From a bacterium (lineage in GTDB: Bacteria; Ratteibacteria; UBA8468), in the NCBI GenBank assembly GCA_030637775.1, contig DAOWFY010000154.1, forward strand, positions 1 through 14,071: a DNA stretch of 14,071 nt. The letters are read 5' to 3'. The notes beneath the pieces were generated by a model. The model ran no database searches. It had not been told where the DNA came from and saw nothing but the letters and a program-made list of their open reading frames with translations. Below, piece after piece: positions 1 to 6,381 of the stretch. The position numbers and the translations under genes are program-made. The number at the start of each line of letters is the position of its first letter. Position 1 is the first letter of the stretch.

Positions 1-164
1 ATCAACAATATGATGATGACTATTATTAACTTTAATATTTCAAAAACCCTGTAGAATAGGGGGGAGGAAGACAAAATCATCGGAACTGCTTGATATTCAA
101 CGGTTTAGCAGAAAATTAGCAGGAAGTTTTTGACAATACGGGTTTTTAAGTAAGGGGTGCGGGA

Positions 165-1403
165 ATGAAAATGACTCGGGCAGTTTCTTTAGTAACCCTT
201 GGCTGCAAGGTCAACCAGTATGAGAGTCAGCTTTATCGGGAAAACTTTGAGAATAATGGTTTTGAGATAAGGGATTTTGGAGAGCCTTGTGACATTACCC
301 TGATTAATACCTGCGTGGTGACAAAAAGGGCGGAAAAGGAATCAAGGAATCTGATTCATCGCTCTTTAAGAATCTCTCCAAGGGTCATTGTTACCGGCTG
401 TTATGTGGAAAAGGACGATGAGGCTCTACTGGAAAAATTCCCTGAGATAGAAGTTGTTAAAAGAGGGAAGTTGCTCAATAATGGCCTGCCTGCCGGCAGG
501 CATGGCTATTTTCAGAACAAGATCAACAAAATCCATAATTTCTCTGGGCATACTCGAGCCTTCATCAAGATTGAGGATGGCTGCGAAAGGTTCTGTAGTT
601 ACTGTATCATCCCCTATCTGCGCGGTGCTGTGGCCAACAGGAGTTCAAAAGAGATTCTGAAGGAGATTGAAGGTTTAGTAGAAAACGGGTATCAGGAATT
701 TGTTCTTACCGGAGTTGACCTCGGTGCTTATGAAGGATTAGTCAGTTTGCTCACCGAGATCAGTAAAATTAAAGGGGTAGAACGAATAAGGCTTTCTTCT
801 TTAGAGCCAAATGAGATCAACAATTCCTTAATTGATCTTCTTTCTTCAAATCCAAAATTCTGCCCCCATCTGCACATTCCTTTGCAAAGTGGGGATGATA
901 GAATTTTAAGATTGATGAATCGGGACTATGCGCTTAAGGATTATACAACATTGATTGAAAAAATTGGAAAAAAAATTCCCAAAGTCTGCCTTACCACCGA
1001 TATCATGGTCGGATTTCCCGGAGAGGATAGCCAGGCATTTTCAAATACAGTTAATGCTGTAAAGGAAATTGGGTTTTCTAAGGTCCATTGCTTTCGTTAT
1101 TCTGCCCGGGAGAAAACTATCGCCTCTAAATTACCCAACCCTGTTAAGGAAGAGGAAAAGAGAGAAAGGGCAGAAAATCTAAGGCTATTGGCTGAGAAGG
1201 TCTCCCAGAAGATAAAGAGGAGTTTTCTGGGAAAGACTCTTTCTGTGTTGGTTGAGGGGAAGAAAAGAGATAGATATTTCTTTGGCTATTCCGAGAATTA
1301 TCTTCCGGTTTTGATTGAAAAGGAGGTCAAAACCAATCAGATTGTTAAAGTAAAAATAGGGAATTTAAAAGGAGGTTACTTGATTGGCACTATTCTTTGT
1401 TAA
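165..1403 (+). CDS. mtaB: tRNA threonylcarbamoyladenosine methylthiotransferase MtaB
   Basis: Radical-SAM methylthiotransferase that converts t6A to ms2t6A at position 37 of tRNAs reading ANN codons (known for the family). Seen: the N-terminal MiaB-type domain opens with TLGCKVNQYES, typical of MtaB rather than MiaB. Candidate cluster cysteines are C14, C50 and C79. The radical-SAM motif CERFCSYC gives C140, C144 and C147, and a C-terminal TRAM-like stretch follows. At 412 aa the length is normal. The start is supported by AAGGGG at 152-157, 7 nt before the ATG; a second ATG two codons on is possible. Residues 108-112 (LPAGR) are encoded by a GC palindrome (see repeat 485-505) in the variable linker between the two domains. 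It is the only + strand gene and converges on argJ with a 14-bp overlap. Function is confident; the choice of MtaB over MiaB rests on the N-terminal motif. Confidence 0.93.
   Translation: MKMTRAVSLVTLGCKVNQYESQLYRENFENNGFEIRDFGEPCDITLINTCVVTKRAEKESRNLIHRSLRISPRVIVTGCYVEKDDEALLEKFPEIEVVKRGKLLNNGLPAGRHGYFQNKINKIHNFSGHTRAFIKIEDGCERFCSYCIIPYLRGAVANRSSKEILKEIEGLVENGYQEFVLTGVDLGAYEGLVSLLTEISKIKGVERIRLSSLEPNEINNSLIDLLSSNPKFCPHLHIPLQSGDDRILRLMNRDYALKDYTTLIEKIGKKIPKVCLTTDIMVGFPGEDSQAFSNTVNAVKEIGFSKVHCFRYSAREKTIASKLPNPVKEEEKRERAENLRLLAEKVSQKIKRSFLGKTLSVLVEGKKRDRYFFGYSENYLPVLIEKEVKTNQIVKVKIGNLKGGYLIGTILC
485..505. repeat. GC palindrome inserted in frame in mtaB
   Basis: Contains a perfect 16-nt palindrome, TGCCTGCCGGCAGGCA (487-502), with a flanking CC/GG. 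It reads in frame as L-P-A-G-R-H. A near copy lies at 14032-14052, and a diverged palindrome of similar design is in tmk at 11125-11144. Together these suggest a dispersed short repeat family that tolerates insertion into coding sequence. Confidence 0.75.
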
Positions 1404-2580
1404 TCCTCACATATTCCTCGGTGAGGTCGCAACCAAAGGCGGTGCTCCGGGACTCACCTAAATAAAGATTTATCTCGATTTTTATCTCTTTTTTGTTGAG
1501 ACTTTCCCGCAGTTTTTCTTCTTGATAATTTTGCTTTTCCCCTTTAGAAAAGACCAAAATCCCATTTATAGATAAATCAAGCAGATTTAGATTTACCCTT
1601 GCTCTTGCTCTGCCAAGAGCGGCCATAATTCTGCCCCAATTGGGAAAGGAACCCGCAATCGCTGCTTTTACCAAATTGGAGCCGGCAACCGTTTTTGCGA
1701 TGCGGACTGCATCCTTCTGACACCAAGCCCCCTTGACCTTCACCTCAATAACCTTTTCCGCTCCTTCTCCATCGGCAACAATTAGCTTTGCTAAGAGAAG
1801 AGAAATTTTATTTAAGGCGGAGGAAAATTTCGAGAAATTTTCGCTTCCCTTTTTGATTTTTCTATTTCTGGCCTCTCCATTGGCTAAGATAATTGCCGAA
1901 TCGTTGGTGCTTTCTTCATTATCTATTGTGATAAGGTTGAAGGAGCTTCTTACCGCTAAAGTTAATGCTTCTCTTAAGGCTGCCGGCTCAATTACCGCAT
2001 CGGTAGTAAAGAAAGCAAGCATCGTGGCTAAATTTGGTCCAATCATTCCCGCCCCCTTGGCCATTCCACCAATTCTTACCTCCCTTTTCGACCTTCCAAA
2101 GATTTTAGTGGCAAGAGAGGTTTCTTTAATCCTTTTATCGGTGGTAAGAATTGCTTCCGCAGCGGAGTTGCTATCTTCAGAGAGATGAGTAACCAAGTTC
2201 GGGATTGCTCTTTTAATTTTAGTGATCGGTAAAAAAATACCGATCCTGCCGGTGGAGGCAAGGAGTATCTCCTCTTTTTTTAAGGAAAGGGAATCGGCGA
2301 CCGATTGAACAATGGTATGGCTATCTCTGATTCCTCTCTTTCCCGTGCAGGTATTGGCATTGCCACTGACGATAAGGATTGCTTGGGCGTCTGGCTTTCT
2401 TAAATGTTTAAGGTTAATAAGAATGGAGGCAGACTTTATTTTATTTGTTGTGAAGAGGCCGGCGGCAATTGCTCTTGAATCGGAATGAATAAGGGCGAGA
2501 TCCTTTTTGGTATTTTTCTTTATTCCGCAGGAGATGCCAGCTGCTTTAAAACCACGGGGATAAGTGACTCCCGAGTTCAT
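1390..2580 (-). CDS. argJ: Arginine biosynthesis bifunctional ArgJ (ornithine acetyltransferase / N-acetylglutamate synthase)
   Basis: Transfers acetyl from N-acetylornithine to glutamate, closing the cyclic arginine pathway; many members also make N-acetylglutamate from acetyl-CoA. Residue numbers below count from a TTG at 2589. Seen: the oxyanion-hole STG at about 112-114; KGAGMIGPNLATML with the self-cleavage site A188/T189, where Thr becomes the nucleophile of the beta chain; ESTND; WGRIMAALG; and a C-terminus EYVRINKE that matches the family. Full length. Two starts are possible: TTG at 2589, which overlaps the ispD stop as TTGA, or ATG at 2578-2580. I prefer the ATG because the TTG lies inside a repeat and no Shine-Dalgarno precedes either. 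It is the last gene of the - strand series. Whether it is mono- or bifunctional cannot be told from sequence. Confidence 0.94.
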   Translation of the reverse strand: MNSGVTYPRGFKAAGISCGIKKNTKKDLALIHSDSRAIAAGLFTTNKIKSASILINLKHLRKPDAQAILIVSGNANTCTGKRGIRDSHTIVQSVADSLSLKKEEILLASTGRIGIFLPITKIKRAIPNLVTHLSEDSNSAAEAILTTDKRIKETSLATKIFGRSKREVRIGGMAKGAGMIGPNLATMLAFFTTDAVIEPAALREALTLAVRSSFNLITIDNEESTNDSAIILANGEARNRKIKKGSENFSKFSSALNKISLLLAKLIVADGEGAEKVIEVKVKGAWCQKDAVRIAKTVAGSNLVKAAIAGSFPNWGRIMAALGRARARVNLNLLDLSINGILVFSKGEKQNYQEEKLRESLNKKEIKIEINLYLGESRSTAFGCDLTEEYVRINKE

Positions 2581-2582
2581 TT

Positions 2583-2607
2583 TTGTCAAATGTTGAGACC
2601 TGACCCC
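2583..2607 (+). repeat. 25-nt repeat, copy 1 (ispD/argJ junction)
   Basis: Carries the core CAAATGTTGAGACCTGAC, identical over 25 nt to the copies at 3293-3317 (inverted) and 3398-3422 (same orientation). On the - strand it encodes the last six residues of IspD (GSGLNI) plus its TGA stop, and it also holds the possible TTG start of argJ. Confidence 0.9.
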
Positions 2608-3290
2608 TTTATTTTCAGGAGGGCTTTAGCTAAGAGAAGATCATTTTTTGTGGTAATCTTGATATTATAAGGGTCCCCTTTAATAATCCTCACTGGAACA
2701 CCAATCCCCTCCACCAAAGAGGCCGAATCTGTTCCCAAAAAATGATCCTTCTTTGCCCGGAAATAGGCTTTTTGAATAATTTTGGCTCTGAATGCCTGGG
2801 GTGTCTGAACAGCCCAGAAGGATTCTCTATTCTTTATTGTAGATTTAATAAAAGAAGAGCTTCTTACTTCCTTAATTGTATCGGAAATGGGAAACCCGGG
2901 TGCGGCCGCTTTATACCTTTTTGCGGCTAAAGTTGTCCTTCTTATTAATTCCTCGGTTAGAAAGGGTCTTGCCCCATCATGGATAAGGACGAGCTCACAG
3001 AGGGGACCTATTCTTCTTAACCCCGAAGCAACGGAATCCTGCCGACTCTTTCCTCCCGCAACTATCTCCTTTACCTTTGAGATGCGGTACTTTCTTACTA
3101 ATCTCCTTGCCTCTAAAATCTTGCTCTCCTCTACTACCAAGATTATATCGTTAACAAGGGAGGACTCTTCTAAAGTAAGGAGGCTATAGGCAAGCAGAGG
3201 TTTTCCTTCAAGGAGGAAAAAGGGTTTATTAAGTTGGCAACCAACTCTTTTACCTTTTCCGGCTGCCGGCACAACCGCTGTCAGATACAT
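2586..3290 (-). CDS. ispD: 2-C-methyl-D-erythritol 4-phosphate cytidylyltransferase IspD
   Basis: Third step of the MEP isoprenoid pathway: CTP plus MEP gives CDP-ME and pyrophosphate. Seen: the nucleotide-binding loop VVPAAGKGKRVG (residues 6-17), GKSRQDSV (80-87), LIHDGARPF (102-110), VQTPQAF (161-167), TDSASLVEG (187-195) and NIKITTKNDL (209-218), all in family order. At 234 aa the length is normal. The final GSGLNI and the stop codon come from an inserted repeat. The ATG is 2 nt from another inverted copy of that repeat, leaving CCTGACCCCCT upstream and no Shine-Dalgarno. Its upstream neighbour is a YacL-like PIN/TRAM gene, as in Bacillus (yacL-ispD), so the location looks ancestral. No ispF follows; argJ does instead. 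Confidence 0.95.
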   Translation of the reverse strand: MYLTAVVPAAGKGKRVGCQLNKPFFLLEGKPLLAYSLLTLEESSLVNDIILVVEESKILEARRLVRKYRISKVKEIVAGGKSRQDSVASGLRRIGPLCELVLIHDGARPFLTEELIRRTTLAAKRYKAAAPGFPISDTIKEVRSSSFIKSTIKNRESFWAVQTPQAFRAKIIQKAYFRAKKDHFLGTDSASLVEGIGVPVRIIKGDPYNIKITTKNDLLLAKALLKIKGSGLNI

Positions 3291-3292
3291 AG

Positions 3293-3317
3293 GGGGTCAG
3301 GTCTCAACATTTGACAA
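3293..3317 (-). repeat. 25-nt repeat, copy 2 (inverted), directly upstream of ispD
   Basis: Exact reverse complement of copies 1 and 3 over 25 nt. It ends (in the - direction) 2 nt before the ispD ATG and occupies the place where a ribosome binding site would be expected. Confidence 0.9.
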
Positions 3318-3397
3318 AATATTTATAAGTTCAAGATTCATATCAATTCCGTATTAATACTAAAATAACTTTAAAAAATCTCTATCTTTATCAGAAA

Positions 3398-3422
3398 TTG
3401 TCAAATGTTGAGACCTGACCCC
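3398..3422 (+). repeat. 25-nt repeat, copy 3, after the PIN/TRAM gene
   Basis: Third identical copy, 5 nt beyond the stop codon of the PIN/TRAM gene (on the - strand). The downstream flank CTTAT/TTATTTT is similar to that of copy 1, so the repeated unit may be slightly longer than 25 nt. Confidence 0.9.
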
Positions 3423-3427
3423 TTATC

Positions 3428-4393
3428 TTATTTTAATTCGGCAAAGATCATTCTTCCGCTTACCGTCTGGATGGTAGAGTTGATGGTTACATCTGCAGTT
3501 TTGCCTACAGCTTTCTTACCATTTTCCACCACGACCATTGTCCCGTCCTCGAGATAACCAACGCCCTGACTTTCCTCCTTTCCCTCTCTTATAATCTTCA
3601 GGCGAAGAGTTTCTCCGGCCAATAATTTCGGCTTTAAGACGGTAGATAAGTTATTAAGATTGAGCACCTCAATATTTTGCACCTCTGCCACTTTAGTAAG
3701 ATTGTAATCATTGGTCAGGAGTCTCGCATTCATTTCTAAGGTAAGCTTTACCAATTTGCTGTCCGTTCCAATTAATTCGGGAAAATCTACCTCATGAACC
3801 CTGACATCTAAGGAGGAATCTTTGCGCATCTTGTCAAGCATCTCCAGCCCCCGGCGACCCTTCTGTCGCCTCAGGTCATTGCTGGAATCGGCAATCGTCT
3901 GCAGCTCCTGCATAATGAAGTTTGGAATTATCAAGGTGTAAGGCAAAAAACCAATTTTGCAGATGTCATATAATCGACCGTCGATGATTACACTGGAGTC
4001 AGTAATCAAAACACCCTTGCCTCTCTCCTTCTTTCCACCAATATAGGGAAGAAGAAGGCCAAACTCCTTTGCCTGTCGCACCGCAATCATTATCCCTAAA
4101 TAGCAAAAGACAAAATAGAGGCCGAATCTAACATAAAGTTCAACCTCCTTTTCTACCGGAATGAGGAGGAGGAAGTTACTAAGAAGGATAGCGGCTACAA
4201 GCCCGCTAATTAAACCCAATGCTCCCAGAAGCAGTTGCCGAGGAGAGACCTTCTGGAGAACCTTTTCTATTCCCACAACAATGATGGAGCCTCCAAAACC
4301 AACTAAAAGCCCGCTGATAGAATTTGAGGCAATAAAGTAGCCAGAAATAGCGGAAAGGATTACAAAACAGATCCGGATTAAATTAAAACCCAT
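3428..4393 (-). CDS. Membrane-anchored PIN/TRAM domain protein (YacL-like)
   Basis: Seen: four hydrophobic segments in the first 110 residues (about 6-24, 28-45, 54-78 and 88-105). A PIN-type domain starts at VLITDSSVIIDGR (128-140) with acidic positions D132, E163, D211 and D229 (TNDYNL). A C-terminal TRAM-like segment spans about 255-321 (GETLRLKIIREG...GVGYLEDGTMVVVE). PIN domains are metal-dependent RNases and TRAM binds RNA, so a membrane-tethered nuclease is plausible; the substrate of YacL-type proteins is not known to me. At 321 aa it is about the usual length. Start: AAGGGGGTGA at 4400-4409 lies 6 nt before the ATG, the best ribosome binding site among the - strand genes. It sits upstream of ispD, as yacL does in Bacillus. 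Confidence 0.88.
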   Translation of the reverse strand: MGFNLIRICFVILSAISGYFIASNSISGLLVGFGGSIIVVGIEKVLQKVSPRQLLLGALGLISGLVAAILLSNFLLLIPVEKEVELYVRFGLYFVFCYLGIMIAVRQAKEFGLLLPYIGGKKERGKGVLITDSSVIIDGRLYDICKIGFLPYTLIIPNFIMQELQTIADSSNDLRRQKGRRGLEMLDKMRKDSSLDVRVHEVDFPELIGTDSKLVKLTLEMNARLLTNDYNLTKVAEVQNIEVLNLNNLSTVLKPKLLAGETLRLKIIREGKEESQGVGYLEDGTMVVVENGKKAVGKTADVTINSTIQTVSGRMIFAELK

Positions 4394-4399
4394 ATAATC

Positions 4400-4409
4400 T
4401 CACCCCCTT
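4400..4409 (-). promoter_or_regulatory. Strong Shine-Dalgarno of the PIN/TRAM gene
   Basis: AAGGGGGTGA on the - strand ends 6 nt before the ATG at 4393. It fixes this start and shows that the organism does use Shine-Dalgarno sites, unlike the repeat-blocked start of ispD. Confidence 0.7.
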
Positions 4410-4413
4410 GTTT

Positions 4414-4433
4414 AACCACAAATTAACACAGAT
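4414..4433. repeat. AACCACAAATTAACACAGAT motif, probable repeat remnant
   Basis: A 20-nt sequence just upstream of the PIN/TRAM ribosome binding site. I recall similar 'CTGTGTTAATTTGTGGTT' strings as dispersed repeats in environmental bacterial genomes, but it occurs only once in this window, so the call is weak. Confidence 0.35.
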
Positions 4434-4447
4434 AGTTATTAAAGTGC

Positions 4448-4665
4448 TTTCTACTAAGGCGAGGAAAGTTTCTGTAGCGGCCTTGTTAGCGACTCACGCC
4501 CCTCTGTGTCTCCCCAAAGGGGAGAACATTTCTTTTCTACTAAGGCGAGGAGGACTTTCGTAAACGGCCTTAGACGCCGTATGAAAGCCCAGACAGAGGA
4601 GGCGTCCAGAGCGAAGCATCTCTGCGAGCGTGCCGTCGAGAAAGTACTCCGAGCCTCCTACTTTT
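4448..4665. repeat. Multi-branch inverted-repeat element with a duplicated arm
   Basis: Fills most of the PIN/TRAM-mlaD spacer. An 18-nt direct repeat TTTCTACTAAGGCGAGGA occurs at 4448-4465 and 4534-4551. The second copy leads into an arm (4543-4568) that pairs with 4632-4656 (AGGC/GCCT, GGAG/CTCC, ACTTTC/GAAAGT, ACGGC/GCCGT). Inside are two further stems: GACGCC 4573-4578 with GGCGTC 4601-4606, and CAGAG 4607-4611 with CTCTG 4620-4624. A separate 7-bp hairpin with an AAA loop is at 4509-4525. It is richer in GC than the flanking genes. It could be an inserted repeat or a structured RNA; no known RNA family was recognised. Confidence 0.55.
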
Positions 4666-5665
4666 CCCCTCGGGGTACTCTCAATAGCCTCCAGGGGTGT
4701 CTCCTAATCTCCTTGAGCAAAGAGAGCGCCTCCCGATGTAACTCATCGGAAGCAATAAGCTTGCCGACCGTTCCTTCCCCACTCTTCAGTTTAGAAACAA
4801 TGGCATTGAACTCTTCAGTAGATTTGCGGAAACTTATGGCAGAAGCCTCTGCCTCCTTCAATACCGACCTTAAATCGGAATAGAGTTTATCATCCTTGAC
4901 TAATTTACCAAGGGTTGATTTCCCTTCCTCTGCCAACTTCAGAAAATTATTGACCCTTTCCGTAGTTTCCTTTAGGTTGGCCGCCACGAGCTTACTATTG
5001 GTAATTGCCGCTTGCAGATTTTCCTTGTTAGCCTCTAAAAGATCCCGGAAAGTAGTAACTGAACCTTCGGTCTTTCCTATGAAACTATTGATTTTAGTTA
5101 TCAACTCCTTTCCTCCGGTAGTAAGGGCTAAAAAATCTTTAAAGATTTTATTTAAGGAGATTTTTATCTCCTCATCGGCTAAGATATCATTGGCTGCAGC
5201 AAGAACCTGGGTAATATCCCTGATCATATCCTCCCCTAAATTGACCAACCTCTCCATGGGAATAGGATCGATCCCACTGATCAGATCCTTGTCCTTGATT
5301 AAGGGGATATCGGTAAGAGAGGTAGGCATAATCTCCACATATCTATCTCCGACAAGACCAAGGCTTCTGATAAGAATCTGAGAACTCCTTCCTAATTTGA
5401 CATCCTTCTTTAACCAGAGGGCAACGATTACCTTTGGTCTTTCTTCATACATTACCTCTATTTCCTTCACCTCTCCAACCCGCACCCCGCTTACCCTCAC
5501 CGCTGCCCCCGGTTCGAGCCCAGAGACAAAATTGAAAGCAACCTTGATCTCATATCCTTCTTTCCTTAAGGTAAGAATACCCTTGGAAAAGATAAATGTA
5601 CCAAGAATGAGAAGCGCTAAGAGAAGAAATATCCCTACCCTTACTTCTAACGTTACCTTTTTCAT
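4658..5665 (-). CDS. mlaD: MlaD/MCE-domain lipid-transport protein
   Basis: Membrane-anchored lipid-binding subunit of an Mla-type ABC system, which moves phospholipids between inner and outer membranes through the periplasm. Seen: one N-terminal transmembrane segment (about 9-27), an MCE domain (about 37-115: YEIKVAFNFVSGLEPGAAVRVSGVRVGEV...GDRYVEI), then a long, mostly helical tail (140-330) with two similar units, EEGKSTLGKLVKDDKLYSDL and KSGEGTVGKLIASDELHREA. At 335 aa it is longer than E. coli MlaD (about 183 aa) and more like the long-tailed MCE proteins of other phyla. Its ATG overlaps the mlaF stop by 4 nt. The 3' end abuts a structured repeat element. No mlaC or mlaB is in the window. 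Confidence 0.9.
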   Translation of the reverse strand: MKKVTLEVRVGIFLLLALLILGTFIFSKGILTLRKEGYEIKVAFNFVSGLEPGAAVRVSGVRVGEVKEIEVMYEERPKVIVALWLKKDVKLGRSSQILIRSLGLVGDRYVEIMPTSLTDIPLIKDKDLISGIDPIPMERLVNLGEDMIRDITQVLAAANDILADEEIKISLNKIFKDFLALTTGGKELITKINSFIGKTEGSVTTFRDLLEANKENLQAAITNSKLVAANLKETTERVNNFLKLAEEGKSTLGKLVKDDKLYSDLRSVLKEAEASAISFRKSTEEFNAIVSKLKSGEGTVGKLIASDELHREALSLLKEIRRHPWRLLRVPRGEK

Positions 5666-6381
5666 ATTCTAAGGAATTCTTTGATAATTGGGTTATCCGT
5701 TTTTTGGATTTCCGATAGAGTGAGGGGGCCAATGATTGTGCCCTGATACAACATCCCAATGCGATCGGCAATCTTATAGGCCGAATCCCGGTCATGGGTA
5801 ACGGTAATCGAGGTTACAGAAAATTCGTTATGCAGGGAAAGAATAAGGTTATTTATCGCATCGGCCATAATAGGATCTAAACCTGTAGTTGGCTCATCAT
5901 AAAGCACAATCTCTGGATTGCTGATAAGGGCGCGGGCAAAGGCTACTCTCTTTTTCATTCCCCCGGAAAGTTGACTTGGCCTCAACTCCTCGATCCCCTC
6001 CAAACCTACCATTTTTAGCATCTCTCCGATCCTTCTCCCTATTTCCCCTTCCTTTAATTCCATATGCTCTCTGAGATAAAAGGCAACATTTTCTCCTATT
6101 GAGAGAGAGTCAAAAAGGGCATTACTCTGAAAGATGACTCCAAATCTCTTGCGGAATTTATTCAACTCTCCTTCTCCAAGTTCAGTAATATTGGTGCCCG
6201 CAATCGAAATCTCGCCCTCATCTGGTCTTATTAGCCCAAGAATAGTTTTTAAGAGGACGGTCTTGCCGCAACCGGTAAGACCAATGATCACTAAACTTTC
6301 CCCCTTTTTAACCTCTAAATTCAGATGGTCTAAAACCCTTTTTTCTCTAAAGGAGACAACAAGTTCCTTGATCTCAATCAT
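5662..6381 (-). CDS. mlaF: Mla-type ABC transporter ATPase
   Basis: Cytoplasmic ATPase that powers the MCE lipid transporter. Seen: Walker A GLTGCGKT (34-41), Q-loop around Q85, signature LSGGMKKR (138-145), Walker B IVLYDE (158-163) followed by PTTGLDP, and switch histidine in THD (H196). At 239 aa the length is normal for the family. The motif after the signature (MKKRVAFARAL) is typical of MlaF/Ttg2A rather than generic importers. Its start overlaps the mlaE stop by 4 nt and its stop overlaps the mlaD start by 4 nt, so the three subunits are probably translated as a coupled unit. Confidence 0.94.
   Translation of the reverse strand: MIEIKELVVSFREKRVLDHLNLEVKKGESLVIIGLTGCGKTVLLKTILGLIRPDEGEISIAGTNITELGEGELNKFRKRFGVIFQSNALFDSLSIGENVAFYLREHMELKEGEIGRRIGEMLKMVGLEGIEELRPSQLSGGMKKRVAFARALISNPEIVLYDEPTTGLDPIMADAINNLILSLHNEFSVTSITVTHDRDSAYKIADRIGMLYQGTIIGPLTLSEIQKTDNPIIKEFLRI

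Larger units (their letters stand above)
3293..3422. mobile_element. MITE-like 130-bp inverted-repeat element
   Basis: Two perfect 25-bp inverted arms (3293-3317 and 3398-3422) enclose about 80 bp of AT-rich, non-coding sequence. A perfect palindrome, GTATTAATAC (3351-3360), lies close to the centre. The form resembles a small non-autonomous element or a paired REP-type unit. No transposase is present in the window and no target-site duplication is obvious, so mobility is inferred. Confidence 0.5.

Noticed and set aside
130-135. TTGACA upstream of mtaB as a -35 box
   Set aside because: No acceptable -10 sequence is found 16-18 nt downstream, where the ribosome binding site lies instead.
1733-2188. 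151-codon + strand open frame
   Set aside because: Entirely antisense to argJ, whose motifs are unambiguous; the hydrophobic-looking peptide is a shadow.
2586-3290. ispD as a mobile cassette carried between inverted repeats
   Set aside because: Adjacency to the YacL-like PIN/TRAM gene is a known conserved order and no transposase is present; repeat insertion around a resident gene is simpler.
3293-3422. CRISPR array from the repeated 25-mers
   Set aside because: Only three copies in mixed orientation with irregular spacing (one gap holds all of ispD), and no cas genes.
4509-4525. TCTCCCC-AAA-GGGGAGA hairpin as an intrinsic terminator for mlaD
   Set aside because: A good 7-bp stem, but no continuous T-run follows on either strand; kept as part of the structured element.
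4506-4883. 125-codon open frame on the + strand across the structured spacer
   Set aside because: Its second half is antisense to mlaD and its first half lies in the inverted-repeat element; no recognisable domain and no ribosome binding site.
4896-5381. 161-codon + strand open frame
   Set aside because: Fully antisense to mlaD, with low-complexity composition mirroring the real gene.
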